From contig CANLLN010000006.1 in the NCBI GenBank assembly GCA_947491945.1, forward strand, positions 62,001 through 126,000: a stretch of DNA of 64,000 bases, given 5' to 3'. Shown piece by piece: positions 35,814 to 45,865 of this stretch (position 1 is the first letter of the stretch; each line of letters begins with the position of its first letter). The notes under the pieces are model-generated. The model had not been told where the DNA came from. It did no database searches and saw only the letters and a list, made by a program, of their open reading frames with translations. The translations under genes were made by a program, and so were the position numbers. The stretch is from an uncultured Carboxylicivirga sp. Lineage in GTDB: Bacteria; Bacteroidota; Bacteroidia; Bacteroidales; Marinilabiliaceae.

Positions 35814-38800
35814 ATAACATTAAATGTGGTTCCTTGGCCAAGGGTGCTGTCGCAGCTTATAGAGCCGCCAATTGCATCCAGGTAGCGTTTTACAATGTAC
35901 AGCCCCAGACCCGATGAGGGAGCTCGATGCCCGGAGCCATGTTGCGCCTTTGTGTATTTGGTAAATAAGTTGGCGAGTACATCTTCCTCTATGCCAGGCC
36001 CCTCATCGCGAATGCTCATGATCAGACGATCCGTCTCAGGCTTAAGGCTTAAGGTAATAGTAGCGCTTATGGGCGAAAATTTGATAGCATTGGACAAGAG
36101 GTTCGTAATAATTTTTTCCAGTAGTGTGTAATCGCTTACGATGCGCTCATCCTCTGCCTGCCAGGCAATATCAATCTCTTTTTCTGCCAAAAGTTCAGTA
36201 TGTTGCGCCACCACTTCGCGCATGAGCGCCAAAAGATTGAAGGTTGTATTATTCAGGGCAAATGGTCCACTCTCAAGGCGTTTGATCTCTCGTACCTGGT
36301 TCACCATTTCTTTCATTTGCCACAAGGCATCAAAAACATATTGCAGAGCCTCATCCTTTTCCTTCTCGTCAACGTCATCTTCATTTTTGATGCTGCCAAT
36401 GAGGCCGACTGATGAAGTGATGGGGCGTTCCATCTCCTGGGTGAAAAGGGTGATGAGGTGATCATTTTCCTTGTTGAGCCGATCTACATCGGCCTGTTGT
36501 TTCAGGATGAGCTGATTCTGTTCAAAGGCATTTTTGTTAACCTCCTCCAGCGATAGGCGTTGCTCTTCCAGCTTACTGAAGGCCCTTGCATTTTCAAGTG
36601 CAATACTGGTGTATATGCTAATGTTGCGCAAAAAGTTGAGATGATAGGCTGTGTAGGCTTTTTTGCTGGCACTCTGCACGGTGATTACACCAAAGGGCAC
36701 ATCACTGACTTTCAGTGGGATGTAGATGATGGACTGACTGCTTATATCGCCAGGCACCGGACGTATCTCCTGCACGTAGTTTTTATACTCGTGCTCAAAA
36801 TCATTGATGTATATCTCCTTATTTTTTATGAGGCAGTGAATAGATAAGCGCTCCACATCATCCAGTGGAAAAGTAATGAATGGCATGCGCTCCCCGTTCA
36901 GTATTACGTTGTTAAAATTCAGGGTGTTGGTGTCCTGCACATACAGCCCAATGCCAAAAAGATAGGTATCCATCATTTCGCTTGCTGCTTTATACACGAG
37001 GTTAAAGATGCTGTCGGCCGATAAGTTGGCGGTAAGGATCTTACCGATGTCGGTCAGGCGCTCCAAATCGTTTAATGCATCACTAATGGATTTCGCTTGT
37101 TTCTCAATCTTCAGGTGCTGGTTCTTAAGCTGTTCATTCTGGTTTTGTATCTCTTTTCTTTGTTTGTTTATTTCCTTTGTTTTGGCGGCAATAAGTGTCT
37201 CTAATTCAAATCGTAACACTTTGGTGCGTTGTTGCCAGGTGATTACCACACTGCTGATAAGCCCAATGATTAGCATAATTACCAATACTCTGAAGGAGGT
37301 AGTGCGGTACCATTCTGGGTGTATACTAAACTGAAAGCTTGCACCTTCCTCATTCCATATGCCACTGTTGTTGGCAGCAATCACCCGAAAGGTGTAGTCG
37401 CCTGATGGAAGCGAGGGATAGGTTACAGTGTTTATATTGCCTTCAACCCACTCGTCTTCGATGGGATCAAGGCGCCAGCGGTATTTTATTTTTTCAGGCA
37501 CCGAGTAACACAGTGCATCAAAGCCAATGGAGATGGTGTTGTTGGCGCTGGAAAGCTCCAGTTGATCAGGTATGCCAAACCAGGGCACGAGGTCGTTGTA
37601 ATTATCCTGATAGTTTTCACTCAACCAGTCGGCCTGTGTGTAGGCCAACTTGATATTGCGGATGTAAACGGGGGGTGCCAAAAAGTTGGTACGCTTCTCC
37701 ATAGGATTGTAACGGATAGCACCTTTGATGGTGCCAAACCACAGGCGTCCATTCTTATCCAGATAGTTGGCAGCTCCATTGTTTTCACTGCCTATAAAGC
37801 CGTCGTAGCGGTCGTAGTGAGTGATGTCGATTAGCTTGCCACGCGATGACAGGCTTAATTTATCAATTCCATTTTGAGCGCCGGCAAAGATATTTCCTTC
37901 AGCATCGGCTATCACAGAGTAAATATTATTGGCCGACATCCCTTTGCTCGTGTCAAATACCTGCCACTGACTACCATCGTAACGTAAAAGTCCATCGGTG
38001 TAGGAGGCAAACCATATATTGCCGGCTTTATCTTCTGCAGCCTGTATGATATAGGCGGCCGGAATATCCTTTCCTTCAAGAAAGGGAGTGAAGGCACCTT
38101 TGTTATATTGTATAATACCTCTACCGGTTGATAGCCACAATCGCTGTTTACTATCAGCAAAAAGGCTTAAAATATTGTTGTCCTGCATATTGGCATTGGA
38201 CTTATCATAGTAGATGGCCTGCCCTCGGTGGCTTTTTATGAGTCCGTAGTTAAATGAGGCAAAGAAAAAAGTATCTTTCTGCACCTCAATGTCGTTAATG
38301 GGCACTGAATGCGCAAGGCCATAGCGTTCGTTGACAGGGCTTACCGTATGGCCATTAAACTCCCACAAACCATTAATGGTGGCCATTAGTATTTTGCCTG
38401 ATGGTAATTCATAAAAGGCACGTATCGCCCGCATGTCCTCCAGTTCCTGCTTCGGATAACGTTTTATATTGCCCTCTTTCAGGGTCGAAAACCCTCCTTC
38501 ACCATCGGCAAAGTAATAGGTGCCTCGGCTATCCTGATAGATAACGCGAATAATATCGTCAGTAAGGCCATTATTGCGGCTGAGGGACACGAATAAGTCA
38601 CCACTGTAGCGAACGAGCCCGGCCCCCAGTGTGCCCAGCCATATGTTGCCTTCACCATCCTGCAAAATATTTCCCACCGTATTAATGGGCAGACCGTTGG
38701 TTTTATTAAAATGGAGCCAGCCCTCTTTGGGGCTGTATTTCAATACCCCGGCGTTGTATAGGATAAACCAGTAGGTGCCTTCCCGATCCTGATAGCCTCG

Positions 38801-39589
38801 TATAATTCTTTCCTGTCGTATATTTTGTGGCAATTGTATAATGTTGTCGCCCTCGCCATCAGTGTGCATGATCAGCGAGTTGGTGCCATTATCTTCAAAA
38901 AAGCTGATCCACAGATTTTTATTGCGATCACGCAGAAGGGGGAGGCGAAGACCTTTCTTGTTGGGTGCCACTTGCCTTTTATCATATTCCACTATCTGAT
39001 CTTTCTTAAGCACAAACAATTGCTCAGTAGTAGAAAGCAGTAATTCGTTCCTTCCATGCGGAGCTATTCGAAGCAGAGAACCTTTTCCTTGCAAGCTTTC
39101 TTTAAGCGCCTCCGTCATGTTGGTGGCTACCTTGTTCTCAATTTTGTAAAGGCGGTTTTCTCCCGAAATCATGCGTGCCATGCCCCAAATGGTGCCATTC
39201 TGTGTTTCGCAAAATGTTACATTGTCCACAAAGCAGGTGGTATCAGAGGCTAATACTGAATTGAACCGCAAGCCGTCATAACATTGAATACCCTTGGGGG
39301 TGGCTATCCATAGCTTGTAATTTTTATCGTGAAAAATACCCAGTATCAGGTTGTCAAAGAGTCCGTCTTTTTTGGTGTACACTTCGAAATTTTTGCCATT
39401 GAAACGGCAAAGCCCACCTCCGTTGGTGCCCAGCCATAGATATCCAAATTGATCCTGTGCCATGGTGTTTACCTCCGATTGGGGTAAGCCTTCCTCTAGT
39501 GCATATTGCTTAAAATGGAAATGTTGTGCCACAGTTGTATGGGGCAGGAGACATATTAGAAGTATGAGTATTAATAGGCGGTATTTCAT
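35801..39589 (-). CDS. propeller/Y_Y_Y sensor with GAF and kinase domain lacking the H-box His
   Basis: This is a 1262-residue protein. A signal peptide (1-22) is followed by two periplasmic propellers of Reg_prop repeats (about 25-640, with many YLWLGT/GNIWLGT units), a Y_Y_Y domain (about 680-755), one TM helix (about 763-783), a coiled coil, a GAF domain (about 850-1010), a HisKA-like helical pair and an HATPase domain (about 1130-1260). The ATPase boxes are intact (NLLSNAIKFS, DEGPGI, SGLGLYIVKR). The H box reads TQEMERPITS, with Gln1051 where the phosphorylated His should be. No receiver or AraC output domain is present, unlike Bacteroides hybrid sensors. The ligand is unknown. Confidence 0.88.
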   Translation of the reverse strand: MKYRLLILILLICLLPHTTVAQHFHFKQYALEEGLPQSEVNTMAQDQFGYLWLGTNGGGLCRFNGKNFEVYTKKDGLFDNLILGIFHDKNYKLWIATPKGIQCYDGLRFNSVLASDTTCFVDNVTFCETQNGTIWGMARMISGENRLYKIENKVATNMTEALKESLQGKGSLLRIAPHGRNELLLSTTEQLFVLKKDQIVEYDKRQVAPNKKGLRLPLLRDRNKNLWISFFEDNGTNSLIMHTDGEGDNIIQLPQNIRQERIIRGYQDREGTYWFILYNAGVLKYSPKEGWLHFNKTNGLPINTVGNILQDGEGNIWLGTLGAGLVRYSGDLFVSLSRNNGLTDDIIRVIYQDSRGTYYFADGEGGFSTLKEGNIKRYPKQELEDMRAIRAFYELPSGKILMATINGLWEFNGHTVSPVNERYGLAHSVPINDIEVQKDTFFFASFNYGLIKSHRGQAIYYDKSNANMQDNNILSLFADSKQRLWLSTGRGIIQYNKGAFTPFLEGKDIPAAYIIQAAEDKAGNIWFASYTDGLLRYDGSQWQVFDTSKGMSANNIYSVIADAEGNIFAGAQNGIDKLSLSSRGKLIDITHYDRYDGFIGSENNGAANYLDKNGRLWFGTIKGAIRYNPMEKRTNFLAPPVYIRNIKLAYTQADWLSENYQDNYNDLVPWFGIPDQLELSSANNTISIGFDALCYSVPEKIKYRWRLDPIEDEWVEGNINTVTYPSLPSGDYTFRVIAANNSGIWNEEGASFQFSIHPEWYRTTSFRVLVIMLIIGLISSVVITWQQRTKVLRFELETLIAAKTKEINKQRKEIQNQNEQLKNQHLKIEKQAKSISDALNDLERLTDIGKILTANLSADSIFNLVYKAASEMMDTYLFGIGLYVQDTNTLNFNNVILNGERMPFITFPLDDVERLSIHCLIKNKEIYINDFEHEYKNYVQEIRPVPGDISSQSIIYIPLKVSDVPFGVITVQSASKKAYTAYHLNFLRNISIYTSIALENARAFSKLEEQRLSLEEVNKNAFEQNQLILKQQADVDRLNKENDHLITLFTQEMERPITSSVGLIGSIKNEDDVDEKEKDEALQYVFDALWQMKEMVNQVREIKRLESGPFALNNTTFNLLALMREVVAQHTELLAEKEIDIAWQAEDERIVSDYTLLEKIITNLLSNAIKFSPISATITLSLKPETDRLIMSIRDEGPGIEEDVLANLFTKYTKAQHGSGHRAPSSGLGLYIVKRYLDAIGGSISCDSTLGQGTTFNVILPK

Positions 39590-39698
39590 GTATCTTCTAT
39601 TGTTAGCTAAATATACCGTTTTACCCTTAGCATAACAAATTCCTTTTGATAGCCCCCGGTATATTTACTTTAAATTGGTTAGTGTTCGAGGGAATCGG

Positions 39699-41201
39699 TT
39701 AAAAACGGAAATAGATAAATGGCAACAGAGTGCTTTGGTGCAGGGCATAAATAATATAGAGTGTAGTTGCTGTCAATATTATTTTTAGCCATGACGGACT
39801 CTTGATAAAGCGTATTTTAATGGCTAAGCGCAATTTTTCGGGCATCCAGTGAATCATAAACCCTGTTATTAGCAAAAGGAAGATGTAGGGCATGGAACCG
39901 ATGATAGCGTTCACCTGGCCAAAATTCTTGAAGTGGATCATTCGATCAAGCATTATCTGGGCATTACGTATGGAGTCAACCCTGAATATTATCCAGGTAA
40001 ATACAACAAAATGAAAGGTGAGCAACCACCCAATACCCATAATCAGTTTGTTTTTACCCCTGATGATATTATTCAACAGGCGGTTGATGATAAGCCCCAA
40101 TCCGTGCATACCTCCCCATATTATAAATTTAAGGGCTGCCCCATGCCATAGTCCCCCTATCAGCATGGTAAGCATCAGGTTGATGAACATGCGTATTTTG
40201 CCTTTGCGGCTGCCACCCAAAGGAATGTAAAGGTAGTCGCGAAGCCATGACGAGAGACTCATGTGCCAGCGACGCCAGAAATCGCTGATGGAAGTTGCCT
40301 TGTAGGGGTGGTTAAAGTTTTTTGGTAATCGAAAGCCCAATAACAAGCCAATACCCAGGGCAATATCGGTATAGCCCGAGAAGTCACAATAGATTTGCAA
40401 GGCATAAGCGTAAACAGCCGTAAGTACTTCAAAACCAGAGTAGGCAATGGGGTGCTCAAACACGCGATCCACAAAGTTAACGGAGATAAAATCCGAGATA
40501 AGCATCTTCTTAAACAAGCCTCCTGTAATGAGCAGGATGGCCCACCATATCCATTTTTCGGATAGTATCAGTCGCCGGTGTATCTGTGGGATAAAGGTTT
40601 TAGCTCTAACGATGGGGCCGGCTATTAGCTGTGGGAAGAAAGATACATAAAATCCAAAGTCGATAATGTTGCGCAGGGGTTTCACCTCTTTTCGGTAAAC
40701 ATCAATGGTGTAGCTGATGGTTTGAAAAGTAAAAAACGAGATGCCCACCGGGAGCGTTATGTCAGCAATTGAGAAGGAGGTTCCCAGTACTTTGTTGGCA
40801 AAGGCTGCCAGATAGTCATGAGCCGTTAAGGGGGTGTTGGTCCACGATGCCACCAGATCGACCAGGAAGTGCGTGTATTTAAAATAGATTAGCACCGACA
40901 GGTTAATGAGCAGGCTGAGTGCCACCAGTAGTTTACGGGCTAGCGTCCTCTCTGTTTTTCCCAGTGCCAGACCAATGCTGAAATCAAGCACAGTAGAAAG
41001 CAGCAGTAAACTAAAAAAGTAGCCGCCAGTTTTGTAATAAAAGAAAAGGCTGGCCAGCAGCAGAAAGCTGATGCGTAGCGATCGCCTGTCCTTCAGGATA
41101 AGGTTGAAGAGCAGCACCACTGAGAAAAATACCCAGAAAGCCAGGTGCGTAAACAAAAATAAGTCGGACTGTCCTGTTAATTGTTTTAGTAACTCTGCCA
41201 T
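39699..41201 (-). CDS. MBOAT-family O-acyltransferase (AlgI-like)
   Basis: This is a 500-residue polytopic membrane acyltransferase. The family core is FWRRWHMSLSSWLRDYLYIPLGGS, followed by the MLIGGLWHGA motif with the proposed catalytic His. AlgI-type MBOATs pass acyl groups across the inner membrane to modify exported polysaccharides. The SGNH gene upstream overlaps it by 16 bases, giving the AlgI/AlgJ-like pairing. Which glycan is acylated cannot be told, because no polysaccharide synthase genes are in the window. Confidence 0.92.
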   Translation of the reverse strand: MAELLKQLTGQSDLFLFTHLAFWVFFSVVLLFNLILKDRRSLRISFLLLASLFFYYKTGGYFFSLLLLSTVLDFSIGLALGKTERTLARKLLVALSLLINLSVLIYFKYTHFLVDLVASWTNTPLTAHDYLAAFANKVLGTSFSIADITLPVGISFFTFQTISYTIDVYRKEVKPLRNIIDFGFYVSFFPQLIAGPIVRAKTFIPQIHRRLILSEKWIWWAILLITGGLFKKMLISDFISVNFVDRVFEHPIAYSGFEVLTAVYAYALQIYCDFSGYTDIALGIGLLLGFRLPKNFNHPYKATSISDFWRRWHMSLSSWLRDYLYIPLGGSRKGKIRMFINLMLTMLIGGLWHGAALKFIIWGGMHGLGLIINRLLNNIIRGKNKLIMGIGWLLTFHFVVFTWIIFRVDSIRNAQIMLDRMIHFKNFGQVNAIIGSMPYIFLLLITGFMIHWMPEKLRLAIKIRFIKSPSWLKIILTATTLYIIYALHQSTLLPFIYFRF

Positions 41202-42595
41202 GCTTCCCTTTTTAATGTTATCGCGCTGCTATCGGCGCTCTCCATTTCGTTAAATTGTGCCCACAAGGCTTTTGTGAGATAACCCGCTGCTTCTTTGCCA
41301 CCTCGCCGCGAAAAGTGGATATAGTCGCTAAGCGCCCACGGTGGTGATTTTTGCGACCATTCAATGATAGCTCCGCCGCCTCCCATGGCTTCGTACAAAT
41401 CAAAAAATGCAAAATCATATTTCAGGGCAATGGCCTTTTGTGCTTCGTTAATGCGGTTGAGATGATCATAGGCTTGCAGCTGTCCGTCGTGTAGGTGGGC
41501 GGCATCGGAAATACCTAGCACTACCACGGGTACATCGGGGAAGAATTTTTTGATGAGGTCGAACTGGCGGGCTAACTGCACCTGATAGAAGCGGTAGTTA
41601 GGAGCAATGGTGGGGATTATATTGGTACCAAACTGAAAGATCAGCATGCCGATATTGAGTTGTTCGGCCATGGCTTTATATAACTGTTCATCAGTTCGGT
41701 GTAGCAGAGGCGTGCTTTGTCCGCGCAGGGCAATATTATCTACCGACACACCGGCGGTGCTGTCCAGCGCACAGCCCAGTATGTGCACATCATCATGGCT
41801 GCGTAGTTCAAAGCTAATGGCCGGTGACACCTGTTCAAACTCCCAGTTTATCTCGGTCAGATTGATCGAGGGGGGCAATGAGTCATTGATCACTTGTGCT
41901 TTTTTGATGTGTCCTTTTATGAAGAGGGTATCGGTGTGGGGCGCAATAAACAAACGTACTTTTTGATAGCGAGTGGCGTGGTCTTCGGCCCAAGGTGAGG
42001 CATTCAGGCGAAAATAGCCCGGTGAATTCGCTGACAGGGAGGCCGTTTGACCCATCAGGCCGTAGGTATTATCAGGCAGGGAGCGTCGTCGGTTATAAAC
42101 ACTGTGTATGCGCCAGTCACCCTCGCTGTCAAGCCATACCGAGGGGTTGATGCGTTGGGGATCATAAACGGTGGTGAGACCCGGTCCGCTGCCGCCGAAA
42201 CGTTGCTGAAAAGCCTCACGTAGGTAGGCTGTGATGCGGTCTCCTTCAATTTGTGAGTCGCCGTAGTGTAGGATACGAATATTTCTGTGATATGCGGCAG
42301 CTTCCTGCAAGCGTGCGTGTAAGTAATTTAGCTGCTGACAGAAAGTTGATGTGTAGCTCAGGAAATGTCTGGTAATGACCGTATCGCGGATCGGCTCGAC
42401 AGGGGGCTGAAGCAGCGTGTCGGGTGGGATGCGGGGTACTGATTCTGTGCTGTCCAGGTTGCTTATGGCCACCTCTTCATGATTGTGTAGCCTCCACTGA
42501 TCCGGTTTAATAGGAAACGGTAGAAAATGATGCAGAACCATTGCGATCGCAATTATGAGAAGTACATAAAGTAAAATGCGAAATTGTTGGCTCAT
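41186..42595 (-). CDS. membrane-anchored SGNH-hydrolase-like protein, MBOAT partner
   Basis: This is a 469-residue protein with one N-terminal helix (about 7-26) and a periplasmic SGNH domain. The nucleophile motif is LHYGDSQIEGDR, the Asn/Gly block is around FQFGTNIIP, and the catalytic Asp-x-x-His is in SDYIHFSRRG near the C-terminus. Such proteins complete acyl transfer to the sugar in the periplasm after the MBOAT step. The start at 42595 follows a terminator for the preceding operon, so a promoter should lie between, although none is obvious. Confidence 0.85.
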   Translation of the reverse strand: MSQQFRILLYVLLIIAIAMVLHHFLPFPIKPDQWRLHNHEEVAISNLDSTESVPRIPPDTLLQPPVEPIRDTVITRHFLSYTSTFCQQLNYLHARLQEAAAYHRNIRILHYGDSQIEGDRITAYLREAFQQRFGGSGPGLTTVYDPQRINPSVWLDSEGDWRIHSVYNRRRSLPDNTYGLMGQTASLSANSPGYFRLNASPWAEDHATRYQKVRLFIAPHTDTLFIKGHIKKAQVINDSLPPSINLTEINWEFEQVSPAISFELRSHDDVHILGCALDSTAGVSVDNIALRGQSTPLLHRTDEQLYKAMAEQLNIGMLIFQFGTNIIPTIAPNYRFYQVQLARQFDLIKKFFPDVPVVVLGISDAAHLHDGQLQAYDHLNRINEAQKAIALKYDFAFFDLYEAMGGGGAIIEWSQKSPPWALSDYIHFSRRGGKEAAGYLTKALWAQFNEMESADSSAITLKREAWQSY

Positions 42596-42634
42596 AGAAT
42601 TTTAATAGAAGCTTTAAAATAGGAAATATCTTTT

Positions 42635-42684
42635 AAAAAACAGAACAGGGGTGAATATTATCCTCGAATAATACGCACCCCTGT
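42635..42684 (-). terminator. intrinsic terminator of the parA-mltD run
   Basis: On the minus strand a stem with arms ACAGGGGTG (from 42684) and CACCCCTGT (ending 42645), extended inward by TATTAT/ATAATA after a 2-base mismatch, is followed by TCTG and six T (42640-42635). It lies 19 bases after the transglycosylase stop. Confidence 0.85.
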
Positions 42685-42702
42685 GATGTGTTGATGATCA
42701 TA

Positions 42703-44235
42703 TCAGGACTTAGGCCTGATTTTTAGTTTTTGGCCTACCCATAGTTTGGATTTTTCAGACAGGCCGTTGAGCTGCATCAGGTCTTTATTGGAGATGCCAC
42801 TGTATCTCTTTGCAATGGACCACAGGTTATCGCCTGAGCGCACTGTGTAATATTCGAAGCCGGCATCCATAGGTGCATTTACCTTTGGCTGGGCATTGGC
42901 TGTCACCGTTTTGCTGCTAAGGTTTTGCTTTTGCGCAAAGGTCATGTTGTTTATACGACCGTAGTAGTCGGTTTTGTTTTTAGGTACATACACGCGCAGT
43001 CGTTGTCCAACGCGAATAATATTACGGCGTATGTTATTCCAATAGCGCAGATCGGAGGTGCGTACATCATACCAGTCGGCAATAAGGCCCACGGCATCGC
43101 CCGATTTAACAGTGTAGTACACCGTGGCTTTATTTTTGGGTGTGTCCGGCGTATAGGCCGTGTATTGGGGTTTCACCGTGCTCTTGCCATCCACAAAATA
43201 GGTGTTACGCTTGTGGGCATAGATGGAGTCTTCCTGTGCTGCAAAGTTGGAGGCATCAGCCAGGGCCAGGCGCAGAGCATAATCATCGCCGGCAGGTATC
43301 AGATCCTTGCGGTATTGCGGGTTAAGGCTTCTAATATAATCCACGTTCACATCCAGCATTTCGGCCACTTGCTTAAAATGGAGGGGCTGACTGACGGAAA
43401 TGGTATCGGTCACCATCGGCAGGCTGTTGGGTTTAGCATACAGTTGATGCTCTTTGGCATACATAAAGGTATAGGTGGCGGCAATAAAGGCCGGCACATA
43501 ACCCCGTGTTTCGCGCGGAAGGTGGTAGTATATTTTCCAGAAATCACGGTGTCCGCCCGATCGGCGTATGGCTTTATTAACGTTGCCGGGGCCGCAGTTG
43601 TAGGCTGCGATCACCAGAAACCAGTCTTTATAAATAGCATATAAATCATCGAGGAAGTTAATGGCGGCCACGGTTGATTTATAGGGATCGCGTCGCTCAT
43701 CCACGTAAGAGTTGATGGTAAGGCCGTATTGTTTGCCCGTGTAATACATAAACTGCCATAGCCCCGAGGCACCCGCACGCGAGTAGGCTTTGGGGTTGAG
43801 CGCTGACTCAATGATGGGCAGATATTTAAGCTCCATGGGCATCTGCCGGGCATCAAGCTCCTGCTCAATCATCGGAAAGTAATACTTCGATAGTCCCAGC
43901 ATGTTTTGCACCAGTTCGCGACGACGCACCGTATACAGCTCAATGTGGCTTTTTACAATGGTATTGTAGGTGTAAGGCATGGGAGAGTTAATGGCGGCCA
44001 GGCGCGCAATATAAAGCGAGTCGCTTACCTTGGGGAGTGGGGTTTCTGCTGTTGTATCCTGCGATAAGCGATCGTCAGCTTTGCTGATGTACCACTGGTT
44101 TACGAGGCTGTCTAAACATGCTTCAAGATAAGGCGGCGTTTCCTTTTCCAGGATTAAATCCACTTCACTCTGTGCTTTTGCAAACACCCCAACAATCATC
44201 ATACTGGCCAATAATGCCATCTTCACCTTTTGCAT
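42703..44235 (-). CDS. lytic transglycosylase (SLT) with two LysM domains, MltD-like
   Basis: This is a 510-residue exported peptidoglycan lyase. It has a signal peptide (MQKVKMALLASMMIVGVFAKAQ), an SLT domain (about 115-240) with catalytic Glu143 in LPIIESALNP and the GLWQFMYYTGKQYGL motif, then LysM repeats (about 385-430, YYTVKSGDAVGLIADWYDV, and 460-508, YTVRSGDNLWSIAKRYSG). It cleaves glycan strands to 1,6-anhydro-muropeptides. I prefer the ATG at 44235 to a TTG two codons earlier. It ends the parA-parB-DUF5683 run, nine bases after the DUF5683 stop. Confidence 0.93.
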   Translation of the reverse strand: MQKVKMALLASMMIVGVFAKAQSEVDLILEKETPPYLEACLDSLVNQWYISKADDRLSQDTTAETPLPKVSDSLYIARLAAINSPMPYTYNTIVKSHIELYTVRRRELVQNMLGLSKYYFPMIEQELDARQMPMELKYLPIIESALNPKAYSRAGASGLWQFMYYTGKQYGLTINSYVDERRDPYKSTVAAINFLDDLYAIYKDWFLVIAAYNCGPGNVNKAIRRSGGHRDFWKIYYHLPRETRGYVPAFIAATYTFMYAKEHQLYAKPNSLPMVTDTISVSQPLHFKQVAEMLDVNVDYIRSLNPQYRKDLIPAGDDYALRLALADASNFAAQEDSIYAHKRNTYFVDGKSTVKPQYTAYTPDTPKNKATVYYTVKSGDAVGLIADWYDVRTSDLRYWNNIRRNIIRVGQRLRVYVPKNKTDYYGRINNMTFAQKQNLSSKTVTANAQPKVNAPMDAGFEYYTVRSGDNLWSIAKRYSGISNKDLMQLNGLSEKSKLWVGQKLKIRPKS

Positions 44236-44244
44236 AATCAAGTC

Positions 44245-44919
44245 CTAAAATTTGAATTTCAATTGCAGACCTAGGCCCGCAAAATCTCCGGGCGCCGGTG
44301 CCATCATCGAGGGCTTTACCTGCATTGTTAAATCATCACTCACGTCGAAGTTATAGAAGTGGGCATCTACGGCGGCATCTACAATCTGAATGACATAAAT
44401 ACCTACCATGCCGATGTAACTTAAATCGCGATAGCGACGGTAGTATTGTTTCTTACTGTTTAAAGCCTCTTCAAACCATTGTTCGTATTCACCATAGATG
44501 TCCTTCTCCTCCAGCCCTGTTGGAATAAACTCCAGATAGCTTTTGTTACCGGGGTCACGTATGATAAAATCGCGGTAGGCGGCTTTGTATTTTTTATAAT
44601 ATTTTGAGTTAAAGTGTATGGCGTAGGCCACACCGCCAATGCCGGCATACAGGATAGGTATTTTCCAGTACTTTTTATTGTAGGCCTGCCCCAGGCCGGG
44701 TAATATGGCCGCGTAAAAAGAGGCTTTATGGGGCGAGTGTTTTTTTTCTATGACGGGTGCCCCTACCTGCGGCACCTGTTGCACTACCGTATCGCCCTGT
44801 GTGATCATTGCGTCGCTTAGTTGTGCCTTTAGCGAAAAGGATGTGCTAAGCAAGGCCAGCAGACACCACAGCCATTTATGATGTGTATTTGTGGTCAAAA
44901 TATGTTCTTTTACAAGCAA
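44245..44919 (-). CDS. DUF5683 family membrane-associated protein
   Basis: This is a 224-residue protein with a signal-like hydrophobic segment (about 16-32), a hydrophobic segment FYAAILPGLGQAYNKKYWKIPILYAGIG (shown here only by its key parts SFYAAILPGLGQAYN and WKIPILYAG), and a Tyr/Lys-rich middle. It is a common Bacteroidota protein between parB and the LysM transglycosylase, with no known function. No ATG is available. TTG at 44919 or 44898 must start it. The stop-to-start distance to parB is 10 bases. Confidence 0.78.
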   Translation of the reverse strand: MLVKEHILTTNTHHKWLWCLLALLSTSFSLKAQLSDAMITQGDTVVQQVPQVGAPVIEKKHSPHKASFYAAILPGLGQAYNKKYWKIPILYAGIGGVAYAIHFNSKYYKKYKAAYRDFIIRDPGNKSYLEFIPTGLEEKDIYGEYEQWFEEALNSKKQYYRRYRDLSYIGMVGIYVIQIVDAAVDAHFYNFDVSDDLTMQVKPSMMAPAPGDFAGLGLQLKFKF

Positions 44920-44929
44920 TTAAATGGAC

Positions 44930-45814
44930 TTATTTTGTTTTGTCCAGTATGCTAATGATTTTTTCCAATTCATCATCGGACGTAAAGGGTATAACAATTT
45001 TGCCTTTCCCCTTATCGCTTCGTGAAAATTGAATGTTGGTTCTAAAGAACGTTGACAACTGAGATTTCAATGCCTCGTACTCTTCCGGTAGATTTTTTTT
45101 CTTTTTGGCAGGTTTTTCCTGGCTCACGCCATTATTTAGGTCACGCACCATCTGTTCTACCTTACGAACAGATAGGTCGTTTTTTATGGTCTCTTCAAAA
45201 ATCATCAACTGCGCCTGTGGGTCCTCAACGCTGATGATGGCACGGGCATGGCCCATACCAATTTGTTTTTCAACCAAGCCGAGCTGTACTTCAGCCGGTA
45301 ATTTTAGCAATCGCAGGTAGTTGGCAATGGTCGATCGCTTTTTTCCCACTCTTTCCGACATGCTTTCCTGCGTGAGTTTACACTCTTCGATCAAACGCTG
45401 ATAACTGATGGCTACTTCGATGGGATCCAGATCTTCGCGCTGTATGTTTTCCACCAGTGCCATTTCCAGCATGGTCTCATCATCAGCGGTACGAATATAG
45501 GCGGGCACGGTGTTTAGGCCGGCCATTTTGGAGGCTCTGAAACGACGCTCACCGGCAATCAGTTGATACTTGTCGGGTCCAACCCTGCGTAGCGTTAATG
45601 GCTGTACAATACCAATCTGTTTGATGGATTCCGATAACTCGGTCAAACGCTCCTGATCAAACTTGGTTCGTGGCTGCCAGGGATTGACCTCAATCTTATC
45701 AACTTCAATTTCGTTAATTGATGCCGCAGGTTTGGTCTCCCTTTTGTGAGTTACCTCATCGGCATTTTCAATTAATGCACCCAGTCCACGTCCTAAAGCG
45801 TTTTTTCTAGCCAT
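44930..45814 (-). CDS. parB: chromosome partitioning protein ParB
   Basis: This is a 294-residue CTP-dependent DNA clamp that loads at parS. The N-terminus RKNALGRGLGALIE is the ParA-stimulating motif. The CTP/catalytic region has VNPWQPR, IAGERRFRASK and ENIQREDLDPIE. The helix-turn-helix is in LTQESMSERVGKKRSTIANYLR. The C-terminal dimer domain ends the protein. It is co-transcribed with parA, 51 bases upstream. No consensus parS was found nearby. Confidence 0.96.
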   Translation of the reverse strand: MARKNALGRGLGALIENADEVTHKRETKPAASINEIEVDKIEVNPWQPRTKFDQERLTELSESIKQIGIVQPLTLRRVGPDKYQLIAGERRFRASKMAGLNTVPAYIRTADDETMLEMALVENIQREDLDPIEVAISYQRLIEECKLTQESMSERVGKKRSTIANYLRLLKLPAEVQLGLVEKQIGMGHARAIISVEDPQAQLMIFEETIKNDLSVRKVEQMVRDLNNGVSQEKPAKKKKNLPEEYEALKSQLSTFFRTNIQFSRSDKGKGKIVIPFTSDDELEKIISILDKTK

Positions 45815-45865
45815 TGTTTACTTATCGTTTATTCTTCTGGTCAAATATCTATACGTCAGAAAGGA

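Noticed and set aside
42925-43644. Open frame antisense to the LysM transglycosylase (239 codons)
   Set aside because: The minus-strand protein has signal peptide, SLT and LysM domains. The opposite frame is a shadow.
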